A DNA stretch of 64,000 nt from Psychroserpens luteolus (GTDB lineage: Bacteria > Bacteroidota > Bacteroidia > Flavobacteriales > Flavobacteriaceae). The stretch is from assembly GCF_021032705.1 (NCBI RefSeq), contig NZ_JAHVXI010000008.1, forward strand, positions 1 through 64,000. Reading direction: 5' to 3'. Positions within the stretch are counted from its first letter, which is position 1; each line of letters opens with the position of its first letter. The notes beneath the pieces are model-generated. The model had not been told where the DNA came from. It saw nothing but the letters and a program-made list of their open reading frames with translations, and made no database searches. Of the stretch, positions 19,197 to 27,548 are shown piece after piece. A program made the translations under genes and the position numbers.

Positions 19197-20053
19197 TAAA
19201 CTGCTTTCAGACTTAAATCCATATTATACACAGAGTGTGTCAAAGCTCCAGAAGAAATATAATCTACACCACACTCGGCATACTTTCGTACGGTTTTTTC
19301 ATTGATTCCTCCAGAAGATTCTGTTAGGCATTGGTTACCAATTAACCGCACTGCTGTTCGTGTATCTTCATAATTAAAATTGTCGATAAGAATGCGATAT
19401 ACGCCTTCAGTCTCTAAAATTTCTTTAATCTCTTCAAGGTTTCTAGCTTCTACTATAATCTTCAAATCACGTTTAGAATCTTTTAAATACTGTTTTGTTT
19501 TATTAATGGCTTTGGTAATTCCTCCCGAAAAATCAATGTGGTTATCTTTCAGCATGATCATATCATACAATGCAAATCGATGGTTTTCACCTCCTCCAAT
19601 TTTTACAGCCCATTTTTCTAAAGCTCTAATTCCTGGTGTTGTTTTTCTCGTATCCAAAATTTTAGTTCCTGTGCCTTCTAATAAATCTACAAACTGCTTT
19701 GTCTTTGTTGCAATAGCACTCATACGTTGCATTGCATTAAGTACTAAGCGTTCGGCTTTTAAAATAGATTGTGAAGCGCCCTCTACGTAAAACACAATAT
19801 CGCCATACTTGACATGACTTCCATCTTCGATTAGTGTTTCGACTTTCATATTTGCATCAACATAAGCAAAAACCTGCTTAGCAAACTCAACACCAGCAAT
19901 AACGCCTTCATCTTTTACTAAAAGTTTAGCTTTTCCTTGAGCTGAAGCAGGAATACAAGCTAATGAGCTATGATCACCATCACCTACATCTTCTCTAATA
20001 GCATTAATAATAATGCCTTCTATTTCCTTATCAAATTGTTCTTTTGAAATCAT
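19196..20053 (-). CDS. nadC: Nicotinate-nucleotide pyrophosphorylase (carboxylating)
   Basis: The 285-residue protein carries the quinolinate phosphoribosyltransferase signatures EDVGDGDHSSL, LDTRKTTPGIRALEKWAV, GGGENHR and LKDNHI. It converts quinolinate and PRPP to nicotinate mononucleotide, CO2 and pyrophosphate in de novo NAD synthesis. It is first in the minus-strand run and faces rlmH divergently. nadA and nadB are not in this window. Confidence 0.96.
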   Translation of the reverse strand: MISKEQFDKEIEGIIINAIREDVGDGDHSSLACIPASAQGKAKLLVKDEGVIAGVEFAKQVFAYVDANMKVETLIEDGSHVKYGDIVFYVEGASQSILKAERLVLNAMQRMSAIATKTKQFVDLLEGTGTKILDTRKTTPGIRALEKWAVKIGGGENHRFALYDMIMLKDNHIDFSGGITKAINKTKQYLKDSKRDLKIIVEARNLEEIKEILETEGVYRILIDNFNYEDTRTAVRLIGNQCLTESSGGINEKTVRKYAECGVDYISSGALTHSVYNMDLSLKAV

Positions 20054-20110
20054 GTTTTGGATATTTACCGTAAAAATAGCAATTGCAACTTAAAAAAATT
20101 CAAAAAAGCA

Positions 20111-20118
20111 TAACTTTG
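20111..20118 (+). promoter_or_regulatory. -7 box of rlmH, nearly leaderless
   Basis: TAACTTTG matches TAnnTTTG and ends four bases before the rlmH ATG. Transcription would start at or within a few bases of the start codon. The nearest TTG upstream is 25 bases away, longer than usual. Confidence 0.5.
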
Positions 20119-20122
20119 AAAT

Positions 20123-20596
20123 ATGACAATTAAACTTCTTGCCATTGGCAAAACAGACAATAGAGATTTGCAATCGTTAATTGATGATTATCAAAAACGA
20201 TTAGGGTTTTATATCAAATTTGAATTTGAAATCATACCAGATCTCAAAAAAGCAAAACACTTAAGTGAAGCCCAGCAGAAGCAAAAGGAAGGTGACCTTA
20301 TTTTAAACAAACTTAACGCAACCGACGTTTTAATTTTGTTAGATGAAAACGGAAAGCACTTGGACTCAGTAGCATTTTCTCAGTATTTACAAAAGCATAT
20401 GAACTCTGGTATTAAACAATTGGTATTTGTAATTGGTGGTCCTTATGGATTTTCTCCTGAAGTTTATCAAAAAGCACAAGGAAAGCTATCTTTATCAAAA
20501 ATGACTTTTTCCCATCAAATGATTCGATTATTTGTTATTGAGCAGTTGTACAGGGGATTTACGATCTTGAAGAATGAGCCTTACCACCATAGATAA
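20123..20596 (+). CDS. rlmH: 23S rRNA pseudouridine-1915 N3-methyltransferase
   Basis: The 157-residue SPOUT-class protein contains VILLDENGKHLDS, VIGGPYGFSPEVYQKA and the C-terminal GFTILKNEPYHHR that forms part of the knot and substrate site. It methylates pseudouridine 1915 in helix 69 of the assembled 70S ribosome. Length is normal. Its last 38 bases overlap the 3' end of the convergent HXXEE gene. Confidence 0.96.
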   Translation: MTIKLLAIGKTDNRDLQSLIDDYQKRLGFYIKFEFEIIPDLKKAKHLSEAQQKQKEGDLILNKLNATDVLILLDENGKHLDSVAFSQYLQKHMNSGIKQLVFVIGGPYGFSPEVYQKAQGKLSLSKMTFSHQMIRLFVIEQLYRGFTILKNEPYHHR

Positions 20597-20990
20597 GCGT
20601 TATCAAATAAATTGCTGTAATAAGCAATAAAGGCGCTGTAATAACGCCTGGCGTATAACGCTTTTGCATAATCGTCCATATGGGATGGCCAACACCATTC
20701 ACTAATTCAATAAACAACCAAAATCCAATAACAATCTTGGCAAGCATACGATCTGGTCTCACCAAATAATACCAAGCTGTTATTCCAAAAATAAAGAGTC
20801 CGACATTAATAATTAGAAAACCCAAATGACGATCTTCAGAGACCAAACCAGTTAGCCAAGTTGCTGGAGGAAAGTTTTCCCAGAGCTTGCCAATATATTC
20901 TTCTATAGAATGTAATGCTTGAACACAAACCAGTAGCAAAAAAACCGTTGAGATTCTATTCGCTTTATGTGTGCGTTCAAGCATTATCAT
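20559..20990 (-). CDS. HXXEE-motif integral membrane protein
   Basis: The protein is about 140 residues long with four hydrophobic segments and the motif HSIEE in the first, as in the HXXEE family. Conserved acidic and histidine residues (FIELVNGVGHPIW) sit in later helices. The pattern suggests a metal-dependent intramembrane enzyme or transporter, but no member's activity is known to me. The 3' end overlaps that of rlmH on the opposite strand, so its last residues are encoded by rlmH antisense. Confidence 0.82.
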   Translation of the reverse strand: MIMLERTHKANRISTVFLLLVCVQALHSIEEYIGKLWENFPPATWLTGLVSEDRHLGFLIINVGLFIFGITAWYYLVRPDRMLAKIVIGFWLFIELVNGVGHPIWTIMQKRYTPGVITAPLLLITAIYLITLIYGGKAHSSRS

Positions 20991-21007
20991 TTTAAAATTT
21001 AAACGTA

Positions 21008-21307
21008 TTAATACGTCTTATAAACTTCTTTGCGTTTTTTTAGCTGTCGCACTAAATCACTAATGGTTTCTCTCACAGCAACTTCATATTGCGCTTCATT
21101 AGAAGTCGCAAAAATACGTGGTCCAGGCAAACTTAATTCAATATCACAAATCTTACCTTTAGTGTGGTCATTGTCATCTTGTTTGAAGCGTACAGTTGCA
21201 CCTACTATAAACTCATATCTGTCTGATAATTTGTTTAATTTTTCTTCGGTAAACTCATTAAGGGTCTCACTTCTATCGACACCTACATATCTAATCATAA
21301 CATTCAT
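21008..21307 (-). CDS. hpf: Ribosome hibernation-promoting factor, short form
   Basis: The 99-residue protein begins MNVMIRYVGVDRSETL, has the HPF/YfiA fold (VRFKQDDNDHTKGKICDIEL) and ends in a basic tail. It binds the 30S decoding site and inactivates ribosomes in starvation. The absence of a C-terminal dimerisation domain makes it the short form. It lies 17 bases upstream of the HXXEE gene in the same orientation. Confidence 0.93.
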   Translation of the reverse strand: MNVMIRYVGVDRSETLNEFTEEKLNKLSDRYEFIVGATVRFKQDDNDHTKGKICDIELSLPGPRIFATSNEAQYEVAVRETISDLVRQLKKRKEVYKTY

Positions 21308-21419
21308 AATCGTTCCTTGTTTTTAGGTTAATTTCGTTACTCTAATTTACGAAAATTTGAACGATTAATGATGATAAATCTCATAAAGAATTGATAATAT
21401 TTTCTTATAGAAATTATAG

Positions 21420-21776
21420 TTATTTTTTAATCAAAGTTAAAATCTCTTCATTACCTGAGCGACTCATTGTAAAAGACAATGTATCAGCATTGAGTGTATT
21501 AATTTCTACTGCTATTTCTAATTTATCCTTTGGTGTAGAGTACAAAATACCATCAGCTATCTTGTAGGTTCCACTGGTTTCTTGAGCACCTACTTTAGAT
21601 GTGTAGGTCTTGTCTTCTTTAAAACTGAAATACGCATTACTATTACATTTGTCTTTCGCTGTAGCTGTATCAATCCAACTAGCGCATTCCCATTCACCAA
21701 CAATAGCTTCGGCATATTTAGCATCATTACAAGACACTAGTAATATAATAGCTAACAACATCAATAATTTTCTCAT
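21420..21776 (-). CDS. Small lipoprotein, lipocalin-like
   Basis: The 118-residue protein has a lipobox (IILLVSC, cysteine at residue 16). A beta-rich domain follows with VGEWECASW, YFSFKEDKTYTSK and ETSGTYKI, the pattern of lipocalin-like (DUF4488/5004-type) lipoproteins. It should sit in the outer or inner membrane facing the periplasm. No close functional assignment is possible. Confidence 0.8.
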   Translation of the reverse strand: MRKLLMLLAIILLVSCNDAKYAEAIVGEWECASWIDTATAKDKCNSNAYFSFKEDKTYTSKVGAQETSGTYKIADGILYSTPKDKLEIAVEINTLNADTLSFTMSRSGNEEILTLIKK

Positions 21777-21910
21777 AGTTTATAGTTTAGGTTCATTAGT
21801 AATGATAAAGGTAAATAAAGCAATATCAAAATTTGAATACTAAAAAAAATCGAATGCTATTGTAAGCACCTCAAAAATTACTCGTCTACCTAATTAAATA
21901 TCAACATATT

Positions 21911-22297
21911 ATGAAAAGAGAGTTTACTAAAGATATTATCATTTTTGATGGTGAATGTAATTTGTGTAATGGCGTTGTAGGTTGGCTTTTAAAGTTTGCA
22001 CCTAAAGACTTATTCCAATTTGTAGCTTTTCAATCACAATATGGACAACAATTACTAGTTGAACATGGTTTCCCTACTGAACGGTTAGACACTGTTATTT
22101 TGATCGATGATCATGGCGTAAAAACACATTCTGATGGCTTTTTAAAAATTATTTCTAAAATTCCTAAATGGAAACGTGTTGCTGCTTTATTAGCTTTTAT
22201 TCCAAGAATGATACGTGATTTTATTTATAAAACTGCCTCGAAAAATAGAGTAAAATGGTTTGGACAATCCAGTAGCTGCACTATTGATTTTAGATAA
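21911..22297 (+). CDS. DCC-family thiol-disulfide oxidoreductase-like protein
   Basis: The 128-residue protein has the defining DxxCxxC pattern, here IIFDGECNLCNGVVGWLL near residues 11-28, and YKTASKNRVKWFG at its end. DUF393/DCC proteins are thought to be thiol-disulfide oxidoreductases of the thioredoxin fold; physiological targets are unknown. The stop codon TAA runs into a 17-A homopolymer. Confidence 0.9.
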   Translation: MKREFTKDIIIFDGECNLCNGVVGWLLKFAPKDLFQFVAFQSQYGQQLLVEHGFPTERLDTVILIDDHGVKTHSDGFLKIISKIPKWKRVAALLAFIPRMIRDFIYKTASKNRVKWFGQSSSCTIDFR

Positions 22298-22312
22298 AAA
22301 AAAAAAAAAAAA
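22296..22312 (+). repeat. A17 homopolymer
   Basis: Seventeen consecutive A begin within the stop codon of the DCC gene and end before the 3' end of the convergent AtoE gene. On the minus strand it gives a T tract after the AtoE stop. It is prone to slippage and sequencing error, so its exact length is uncertain. Confidence 0.8.
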
Positions 22313-22329
22313 GACAATAGCTACAAAGT

Positions 22330-23727
22330 CTATAACGGTACATAAAGAACCATCAACGCTTGAATAATAAAAAATATAATAAAAGGCACTACCAAATAAC
22401 CCATAATATCTCTAGCCTGTAACTTTACTCCTGCTCCCATTACTGGCAACACCAATAATATAAAGAATGGCTGTAACATATTACTCAAACTTTCTCCATA
22501 AGCGACAGATAATGATGCACGAGACACCATAGCTGTTACTTGATCAGGTGGTAATCCTGTTCCAATATCTTTAACCGCCTCAATCATACTAGGACCAACA
22601 ACAGCAAATTCACCTCCTGCTGACGGAATCGCAAAGTTAACAACGCCTCCTGTGAGATAGGCATAAAACGGATAGGTATCTATAGTCATAACAGATAACA
22701 ATGCATCTGTGAGTTGCTCACCAACTCCTGTATACATCATAATTCCCATAATACCAGCATAAAACGGATATTGAAATAACACTCCAGAAATATTATTACT
22801 CGCACGTTTCATCGCAATACTATAGCGCATAGGTGTTTTGTGCATTAATAGTCCTAACATTAAAAAAATGAATATCATGATATTTAGATTCACATCAAAT
22901 CCGTTTTCAACAAAATGGACAACGATATAAGCCAAGCCCATAGCAAAAATGAGAATTGATAATAAAAATGAATTATTTAAAGTATCTGAAATAGCCTTTA
23001 TAGGAAGTTTGAAACTTTCAGCTTCTTCTTCAATAGATTCCTCTTGAGATTCGTAGCCTGGCTTTAATAAGTCTTTTAGCTCTTTGCCTTTTGTGTTTTT
23101 CGGAATTAAAAACAAAAACAATACAGGTGGCACAAGAACAAATACTGCGATCATTAACAAGTTTAATGTAGAGCCCAACGTAAAACTTGTAGAAATTACA
23201 TTAGACAGTACATTTTTCTCAATCAAAAAATTATCATTGGTATTTAGTAATAATGGAATAGAACTTGACAAACCGCTCACCCATCCACCAAATGTAAAAT
23301 AGGTACACGCAATTAAAAACGGGTAATTAACACCTTTGACGCGTAAAGCTAATTCTCTTGCTAATAAACAAGTAATAACAATCCATCCAAAACTCACAAA
23401 TGACAATAAAGTTCCAACCACTAAAACAAACATATATACCTGTTTTGGTGTTTTGATATATACTGTCAATTTTTCAATACCTCGTTTTATTTTTGGAGAT
23501 AATGCGATACTAAAACCAGTAATAATAATCAACACGATCTGCATCCCAAATTTTAGCAACTCGAAAAAACCATTATACCATGATTTAATAATCTTTACTG
23601 GTGAGGCATCAGCCCAAAAATAGGCTCCCAAAGCTGCAACTAAAGTTAACAGGATAGCAAATACAAAGGCACTTGGCATATACTTTTGAAAGATATCTGT
23701 GAATTTTTCGCCGAGTTTGGTAAGCAT
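22330..23727 (-). CDS. AtoE-type short-chain fatty acid transporter
   Basis: The 465-residue protein has about 12 hydrophobic segments and the AtoE hallmarks FTDIFQKYMPSAFVFAILLT, SWYNGFFELLKFGMQ, NFAIPSAGGEFAVVGPSM and SLSNMLQPFFIL. The family imports short-chain fatty acids such as acetoacetate and butyrate. No ato catabolic genes are adjacent. In flavobacteria it is often a standalone gene. Confidence 0.9.
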   Translation of the reverse strand: MLTKLGEKFTDIFQKYMPSAFVFAILLTLVAALGAYFWADASPVKIIKSWYNGFFELLKFGMQIVLIIITGFSIALSPKIKRGIEKLTVYIKTPKQVYMFVLVVGTLLSFVSFGWIVITCLLARELALRVKGVNYPFLIACTYFTFGGWVSGLSSSIPLLLNTNDNFLIEKNVLSNVISTSFTLGSTLNLLMIAVFVLVPPVLFLFLIPKNTKGKELKDLLKPGYESQEESIEEEAESFKLPIKAISDTLNNSFLLSILIFAMGLAYIVVHFVENGFDVNLNIMIFIFLMLGLLMHKTPMRYSIAMKRASNNISGVLFQYPFYAGIMGIMMYTGVGEQLTDALLSVMTIDTYPFYAYLTGGVVNFAIPSAGGEFAVVGPSMIEAVKDIGTGLPPDQVTAMVSRASLSVAYGESLSNMLQPFFILLVLPVMGAGVKLQARDIMGYLVVPFIIFFIIQALMVLYVPL

Positions 23728-23772
23728 GGTTGATCAAGTTAAAATTTAAGTCACAATTTAAGTAAAAATATA

Positions 23773-23780
23773 TACTTTTG
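23773..23780 (+). promoter_or_regulatory. -7 box of the rdgB-like gene
   Basis: TACTTTTG matches TAnnTTTG 18 bases before the ATG at 23799. I see no convincing -33 element. Confidence 0.4.
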
Positions 23781-23798
23781 ATTTAAACTCTTATCCAT

Positions 23799-24374
23799 AT
23801 GCAACTCGTTTTCGCTACCAACAATTTAAATAAGCTTAAAGAAGTACAAGCACTCATTCCTGATCATATACAACTGCTTAGTTTAAAAGATATTGGTTGT
23901 TTTGAAGATGTACCTGAAACGCAAATGACTATTGAAGGTAATGCGATTCAAAAAGCTGTATATATCAAAGATCATTATGGTTATGACTGTTTTGCAGATG
24001 ACACTGGTTTAGAGGTTGAAGCGCTTAATGGCGAACCTGGTGTTTTTAGCGCACGCTATGCTGGTGAATCACGTGATGCCAATAACAATATGGATCTTTT
24101 GCTTAACAACCTTAAAGAAAAGCCTGATAGAACTGCACAATTTAAAACGGTTATTGCTCTAGATCTTAATGGCAAATTAGAAACGTTTACAGGAATCTGT
24201 AAAGGCGCGATTACCACAACCAAACAAGGGAACAAAGGGTTTGGCTATGATCCAATTTTTAAAGCAGAAGGTTATGATAAAACCTTTGCCGAAATCTCTT
24301 TGGAAGAAAAAAATAAGATTGGACATCGTGGAAAAGCAGTAAGATTACTTGTTAATTTTTTAAATCAACTCTAG
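23799..24374 (+). CDS. Inosine/xanthosine triphosphate pyrophosphatase (RdgB/HAM1)
   Basis: The 191-residue protein shows FATNNLNKLKEVQ (residues 4-16), FADDTGLEVEALNGEPGVFS with the catalytic aspartates, SARYAGE, and NKGFGYDPIF. It hydrolyses dITP, ITP and XTP to the monophosphates and prevents incorporation of deaminated purines. It is followed six bases later by an esterase gene with which it may be co-transcribed. Confidence 0.95.
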   Translation: MQLVFATNNLNKLKEVQALIPDHIQLLSLKDIGCFEDVPETQMTIEGNAIQKAVYIKDHYGYDCFADDTGLEVEALNGEPGVFSARYAGESRDANNNMDLLLNNLKEKPDRTAQFKTVIALDLNGKLETFTGICKGAITTTKQGNKGFGYDPIFKAEGYDKTFAEISLEEKNKIGHRGKAVRLLVNFLNQL

Positions 24375-24379
24375 CTTAT

Positions 24380-25210
24380 ATGACACTCAAAACATTAATA
24401 GCCCTTATTATATCAACAATCGCTTGCCAAATACATGCGCAAACTCCAATTAGCGAAACATCTAAGGCCGTATTATCAATTGGTGAAAAAGTGATCTTGG
24501 ATTCTAAAATTCTGAATGAAAATAGAACATTAAACATCTATCTACCTCATAGTTATGTTCAAGACTCGTTAAAAACCTATCCTGTAATTTATTTATTAGA
24601 TGGTTCAATCGATGAAGACTTTTTGCATATTTCTGGACTTGTACAGTTTGGATCATTTTCTTGGATTAAAATGCTTCCTGAATCTATTGTTGTTGGTATT
24701 TCTAATGTGGATAGAAAACGAGATTTCACTTATCCAACTTCTAATAAAAAGGATAAAGCAGATTTCCCTACGACAGGTAAGTCTGAAGCATTTATAAACT
24801 TCTTAGGCACCGAATTACAGCCCTATATCGATCAAAATTACAGAACTAATACAACCAAGACAATTATAGGTCAGTCATTAGGCGGTTTATTAGCTACAGA
24901 AATCTTGTTTAAGAAACCTGACCTCTTTGATAATTATATCATTGTGAGTCCGAGTCTGTGGTGGGACGATAATTCATTATTAAAGTCAAAACCAAAAGCC
25001 TATACGACGAAAAAAAGCATTTATGTAGGTGTAGGAAAAGAAGGTCCTATTATGGAGAAAGCTGCTACAGACTTATTCAAAACATTAAAATCAAACAAAA
25101 AGGAAAACACACAGGTCTATTTTGGTTTTTTTGAAGATTTAGATCATGGTGATACTTTGCATCTAGCAGTTTATGATGCCTTTGAACTCCTATTTAAAAC
25201 CAAGAAATAG
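24380..25210 (+). CDS. Secreted alpha/beta-hydrolase of the esterase-D/Fes type
   Basis: A signal peptide (about 1-21, ending CQIHAQ) precedes an esterase domain. It shows YPVIYLLDGSID, the nucleophile elbow GQSLGGLLATE (serine near residue 166), a SPSLWWDD segment and a late histidine (FFEDLDHGD). The family includes S-formylglutathione hydrolase-like and siderophore esterases. Without siderophore genes nearby, a specific substrate is not supported. Confidence 0.87.
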   Translation: MTLKTLIALIISTIACQIHAQTPISETSKAVLSIGEKVILDSKILNENRTLNIYLPHSYVQDSLKTYPVIYLLDGSIDEDFLHISGLVQFGSFSWIKMLPESIVVGISNVDRKRDFTYPTSNKKDKADFPTTGKSEAFINFLGTELQPYIDQNYRTNTTKTIIGQSLGGLLATEILFKKPDLFDNYIIVSPSLWWDDNSLLKSKPKAYTTKKSIYVGVGKEGPIMEKAATDLFKTLKSNKKENTQVYFGFFEDLDHGDTLHLAVYDAFELLFKTKK

Positions 25211-25352
25211 GCTATAGGTAAGTATTTAATCTCTATTTAAAATTTAGTATCAAATAAAGACAAACGATCAAATCTCGCGTTAACGATGGAGCAATTGTTG
25301 GAGCTCTTTTGGAAAAAAGCGACTTGTGAGAGCGTGTTAAAACGCCAAAATA

Positions 25353-25381
25353 TTGATTATCCAAATAATAGTCTATCTTTG
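25353..25381 (+). promoter_or_regulatory. Promoter of the DEAD-box helicase gene
   Basis: TTG (25353-25355) and TATCTTTG (25374-25381) are 18 bases apart, an excellent match to TTG-N-TAnnTTTG. The start near 25388 leaves an unusually long leader of about 130 bases. Confidence 0.7.
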
Positions 25382-25392
25382 CACCTTGAAAT

Positions 25393-25486
25393 TCCCGAAG
25401 GATCGGGACGCTAAATTCCTCAGAGTGAGGATGTGTTACCTAGAAGTTTAAGTGTTTAGTATGTCGATTCGCTTCTTTTGTAACAC
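25393..25486 (+). promoter_or_regulatory. Structured 5' leader of the helicase mRNA
   Basis: Two adjacent hairpins are clear: tcccga/tcggga with loop agga (25393-25408), and tcctca/tgagga with loop gag (25417-25431). A longer-range pairing, gtgttac (25433-25439) with gtaacac (25480-25486), could fold the rest. Long structured leaders are known for cold-induced RNA helicase and cold-shock genes; that this one responds to cold is an inference. Confidence 0.5.
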
Positions 25487-25516
25487 CAAAGAACATAATC
25501 GAATACAAACAAAAGA

Positions 25517-27415
25517 ATGAGCACATTCCAAGAACTCGGTCTTAACGAAGACCTGCTTGCTGCTATTAATGATCTAGGATTTGAAACACCTAGTGATGTA
25601 CAAGCAAAAGCCATCCCAATTTTATTAGAAGAAGAATCAGATCTCGTTGCTTTAGCGCAAACAGGTACTGGTAAAACAGCTGCATTTGGTTTTCCAATGC
25701 TACAAAAGATCGATATTGATAGTCGTACGACTCAAGGATTGATCTTATCACCAACACGTGAATTGTGTTTACAAATCACAAACGAATTAAAGCTCTACGG
25801 AAAGCACTGTAAAGGCTTGAATGTAGTTGCAATTTATGGTGGAGCCAGCATTACAGATCAAGCACGACAAGTAAAGCGTGGTGCACAAATTATTGTTGCT
25901 ACTCCTGGTCGAATGAAAGATATGATTAGCCGAAATATGGTAGATATTTCTAAAATTGAATATTCGGTTTTAGATGAAGCTGATGAAATGCTAAACATGG
26001 GATTCTATGAAGATATTACTGATATCTTATCACATACTCCTGAAGATAAAAACACATGGTTATTCTCTGCGACAATGCCAAAAGAGGTGGCACGAATCGC
26101 TAGAGATTTTATGCACGATCCAATTGAGATCACTGTTGGAAACAGAAATGAAAGCACAAGCCAAGTATCTCACGAATTTTACTTAGTAAATGCCAGAGAT
26201 CGTTACCAAGCTTTAAAGCGTTTAGCAGATGCCAACCCTGATATCTTTTCGGTGATTTTCTGTCGCACAAAACGCGATACTCAAAAAGTAGCTGAAAACT
26301 TAATTGAAGATGGTTATAGTGCTGGCGCATTGCATGGTGATTTAAGTCAAAACCAACGAGACCTTGTAATGAAATCATTTAGAAACAAGCAAATACAAAT
26401 GCTTGTTGCTACAGATGTTGCTGCTCGTGGAATTGATGTAGACGATATTACCCATGTGATCAATTACCAATTACCAGATGAAATAGAAACCTACACACAC
26501 CGCTCTGGACGTACAGGTCGTGCCGGAAAAACTGGTGTTTCTATGGTTATTGTTTCGAAAAGTGAGGTACGTAAGATTAAAAGTATCGAGCGTATCATCA
26601 AAAAGGAATTTGAGAAAAAGGAAATTCCTGATGGTATGGAAATCTGCCAAGTTCAGTTAATGTCTCTTGCTAATAAAGTTCATAATACAGAAGTCAATCA
26701 TGAAATTGACAAGTATCTTTCGGCGATAAACGAATTATTTGAAGATACTGATAAGGATGAATTGATTAAAAAATTCTTCTCTGTAGAATTCTCTCGATTC
26801 TTTAACTATTACCAAAAATCAAAAGATCTAAATGTAGCAAGTTCTTCCAGAGATTCTGAAGGTGAAGGACGTGGATATGGAGGAAGTGGTAACGAAACAC
26901 GTTACTTTATTAATGTAGGTCGAAAAGATGGTTACGATTGGATGAAGTTGAAAGATTTCTTAAAAGAAGTCTTAGAGCTAGGTCGTGATGATGTATTCAA
27001 GGTAGATGTTAAGGATAGTTTCTCTTTCTTTAATACGGAAAAAACGATTCAAGAGAAAGTATTAGCCTTTTTTACCGATTTTAAGCACAACGGACGTTTT
27101 GTAAATGTTGAAGTTAGCGAAGACAGAGGAGGTGGACGAAACCGAGGCGGAAGACGACGTGATGGAGGTGGACGACGCAGACGTGATGACAAACCTAGAG
27201 GTGAAAGACGTTCTAGACGCAGTGATTCTGGTTCTGGTAACCGAAGCGATAGACGTTCATCAGAAAACTCAGGAAGACGAAGCGACAGGCGCTCTAGTGA
27301 AAACTCTGGAAACAGAAAAGATAGACGACGTTCTGAAAGAGAATCTGGTGAATCTAGACGTTCTGATCGTAAACCGGTTTCTGATAGACCAAGACGATCT
27401 CGACGCAGAGATTAA
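25517..27415 (+). CDS. DEAD-box ATP-dependent RNA helicase with arginine-rich tail
   Basis: The 632-residue protein has the full core: Q motif (FETPSDVQAKAIP), AQTGTGKTAAF (near 47-57), PTRELC, DEAD box VLDEADEML (near 152-160), FSATMP, and HRSGRTGRAG. Residues about 470-545 form a DbpA-type RNA-binding domain. The last 85 residues are an Arg/Ser/Gly-rich low-complexity tail. The architecture is that of the CsdA/DeaD group, which remodels rRNA during ribosome assembly and at low temperature. The long structured leader agrees with regulation at the RNA level. The third reading frame is also open across the tail, an effect of its codon bias and not a gene. Confidence 0.94.
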   Translation: MSTFQELGLNEDLLAAINDLGFETPSDVQAKAIPILLEEESDLVALAQTGTGKTAAFGFPMLQKIDIDSRTTQGLILSPTRELCLQITNELKLYGKHCKGLNVVAIYGGASITDQARQVKRGAQIIVATPGRMKDMISRNMVDISKIEYSVLDEADEMLNMGFYEDITDILSHTPEDKNTWLFSATMPKEVARIARDFMHDPIEITVGNRNESTSQVSHEFYLVNARDRYQALKRLADANPDIFSVIFCRTKRDTQKVAENLIEDGYSAGALHGDLSQNQRDLVMKSFRNKQIQMLVATDVAARGIDVDDITHVINYQLPDEIETYTHRSGRTGRAGKTGVSMVIVSKSEVRKIKSIERIIKKEFEKKEIPDGMEICQVQLMSLANKVHNTEVNHEIDKYLSAINELFEDTDKDELIKKFFSVEFSRFFNYYQKSKDLNVASSSRDSEGEGRGYGGSGNETRYFINVGRKDGYDWMKLKDFLKEVLELGRDDVFKVDVKDSFSFFNTEKTIQEKVLAFFTDFKHNGRFVNVEVSEDRGGGRNRGGRRRDGGGRRRRDDKPRGERRSRRSDSGSGNRSDRRSSENSGRRSDRRSSENSGNRKDRRRSERESGESRRSDRKPVSDRPRRSRRRD

Positions 27416-27427
27416 ATTTTAATACAT

Positions 27428-27458
27428 AAACCTCATGACAACTTCATGAGGTTTTTTT
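27428..27458 (+). terminator. Terminator of the helicase gene
   Basis: Arms aaacctcatga and tcatgaggttt are separated by five bases and continue into a run of T, 13 bases after the stop codon. Confidence 0.88.
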
Positions 27459-27548
27459 AAACTATGTTGTTAATATTAAGTCAAATTTACGTCTACTTAC
27501 TTAGTGGTATGCAATTTGTTTAGTACTTTTAACACATATTATAAGTGT

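Larger units (their letters stand above)
25211..25516. other. Gene-free stretch holding the helicase promoter and leader
   Basis: The first half contains an open frame of 42 codons (ATG 25286 to TAA 25414) that runs across the promoter; I do not regard it as a gene. The second half is the structured leader of the helicase mRNA. No tRNA or other RNA gene is seen. Confidence 0.6.

Noticed and set aside
19380-19790. 136-codon frame antisense to nadC
   Set aside because: It lies wholly inside the conserved nadC gene on the other strand and has no protein-like motif.
25286-25414. 42-codon open frame before the helicase
   Set aside because: It overlaps the best promoter and first hairpin of the leader, and has no recognisable product. 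Most of it would lie upstream of the transcription start.
27105-27422. 105-codon frame inside the helicase tail
   Set aside because: It is the shifted reading of the Arg/Gly/Ser-rich tail, giving an acidic repetitive peptide; no start signal.
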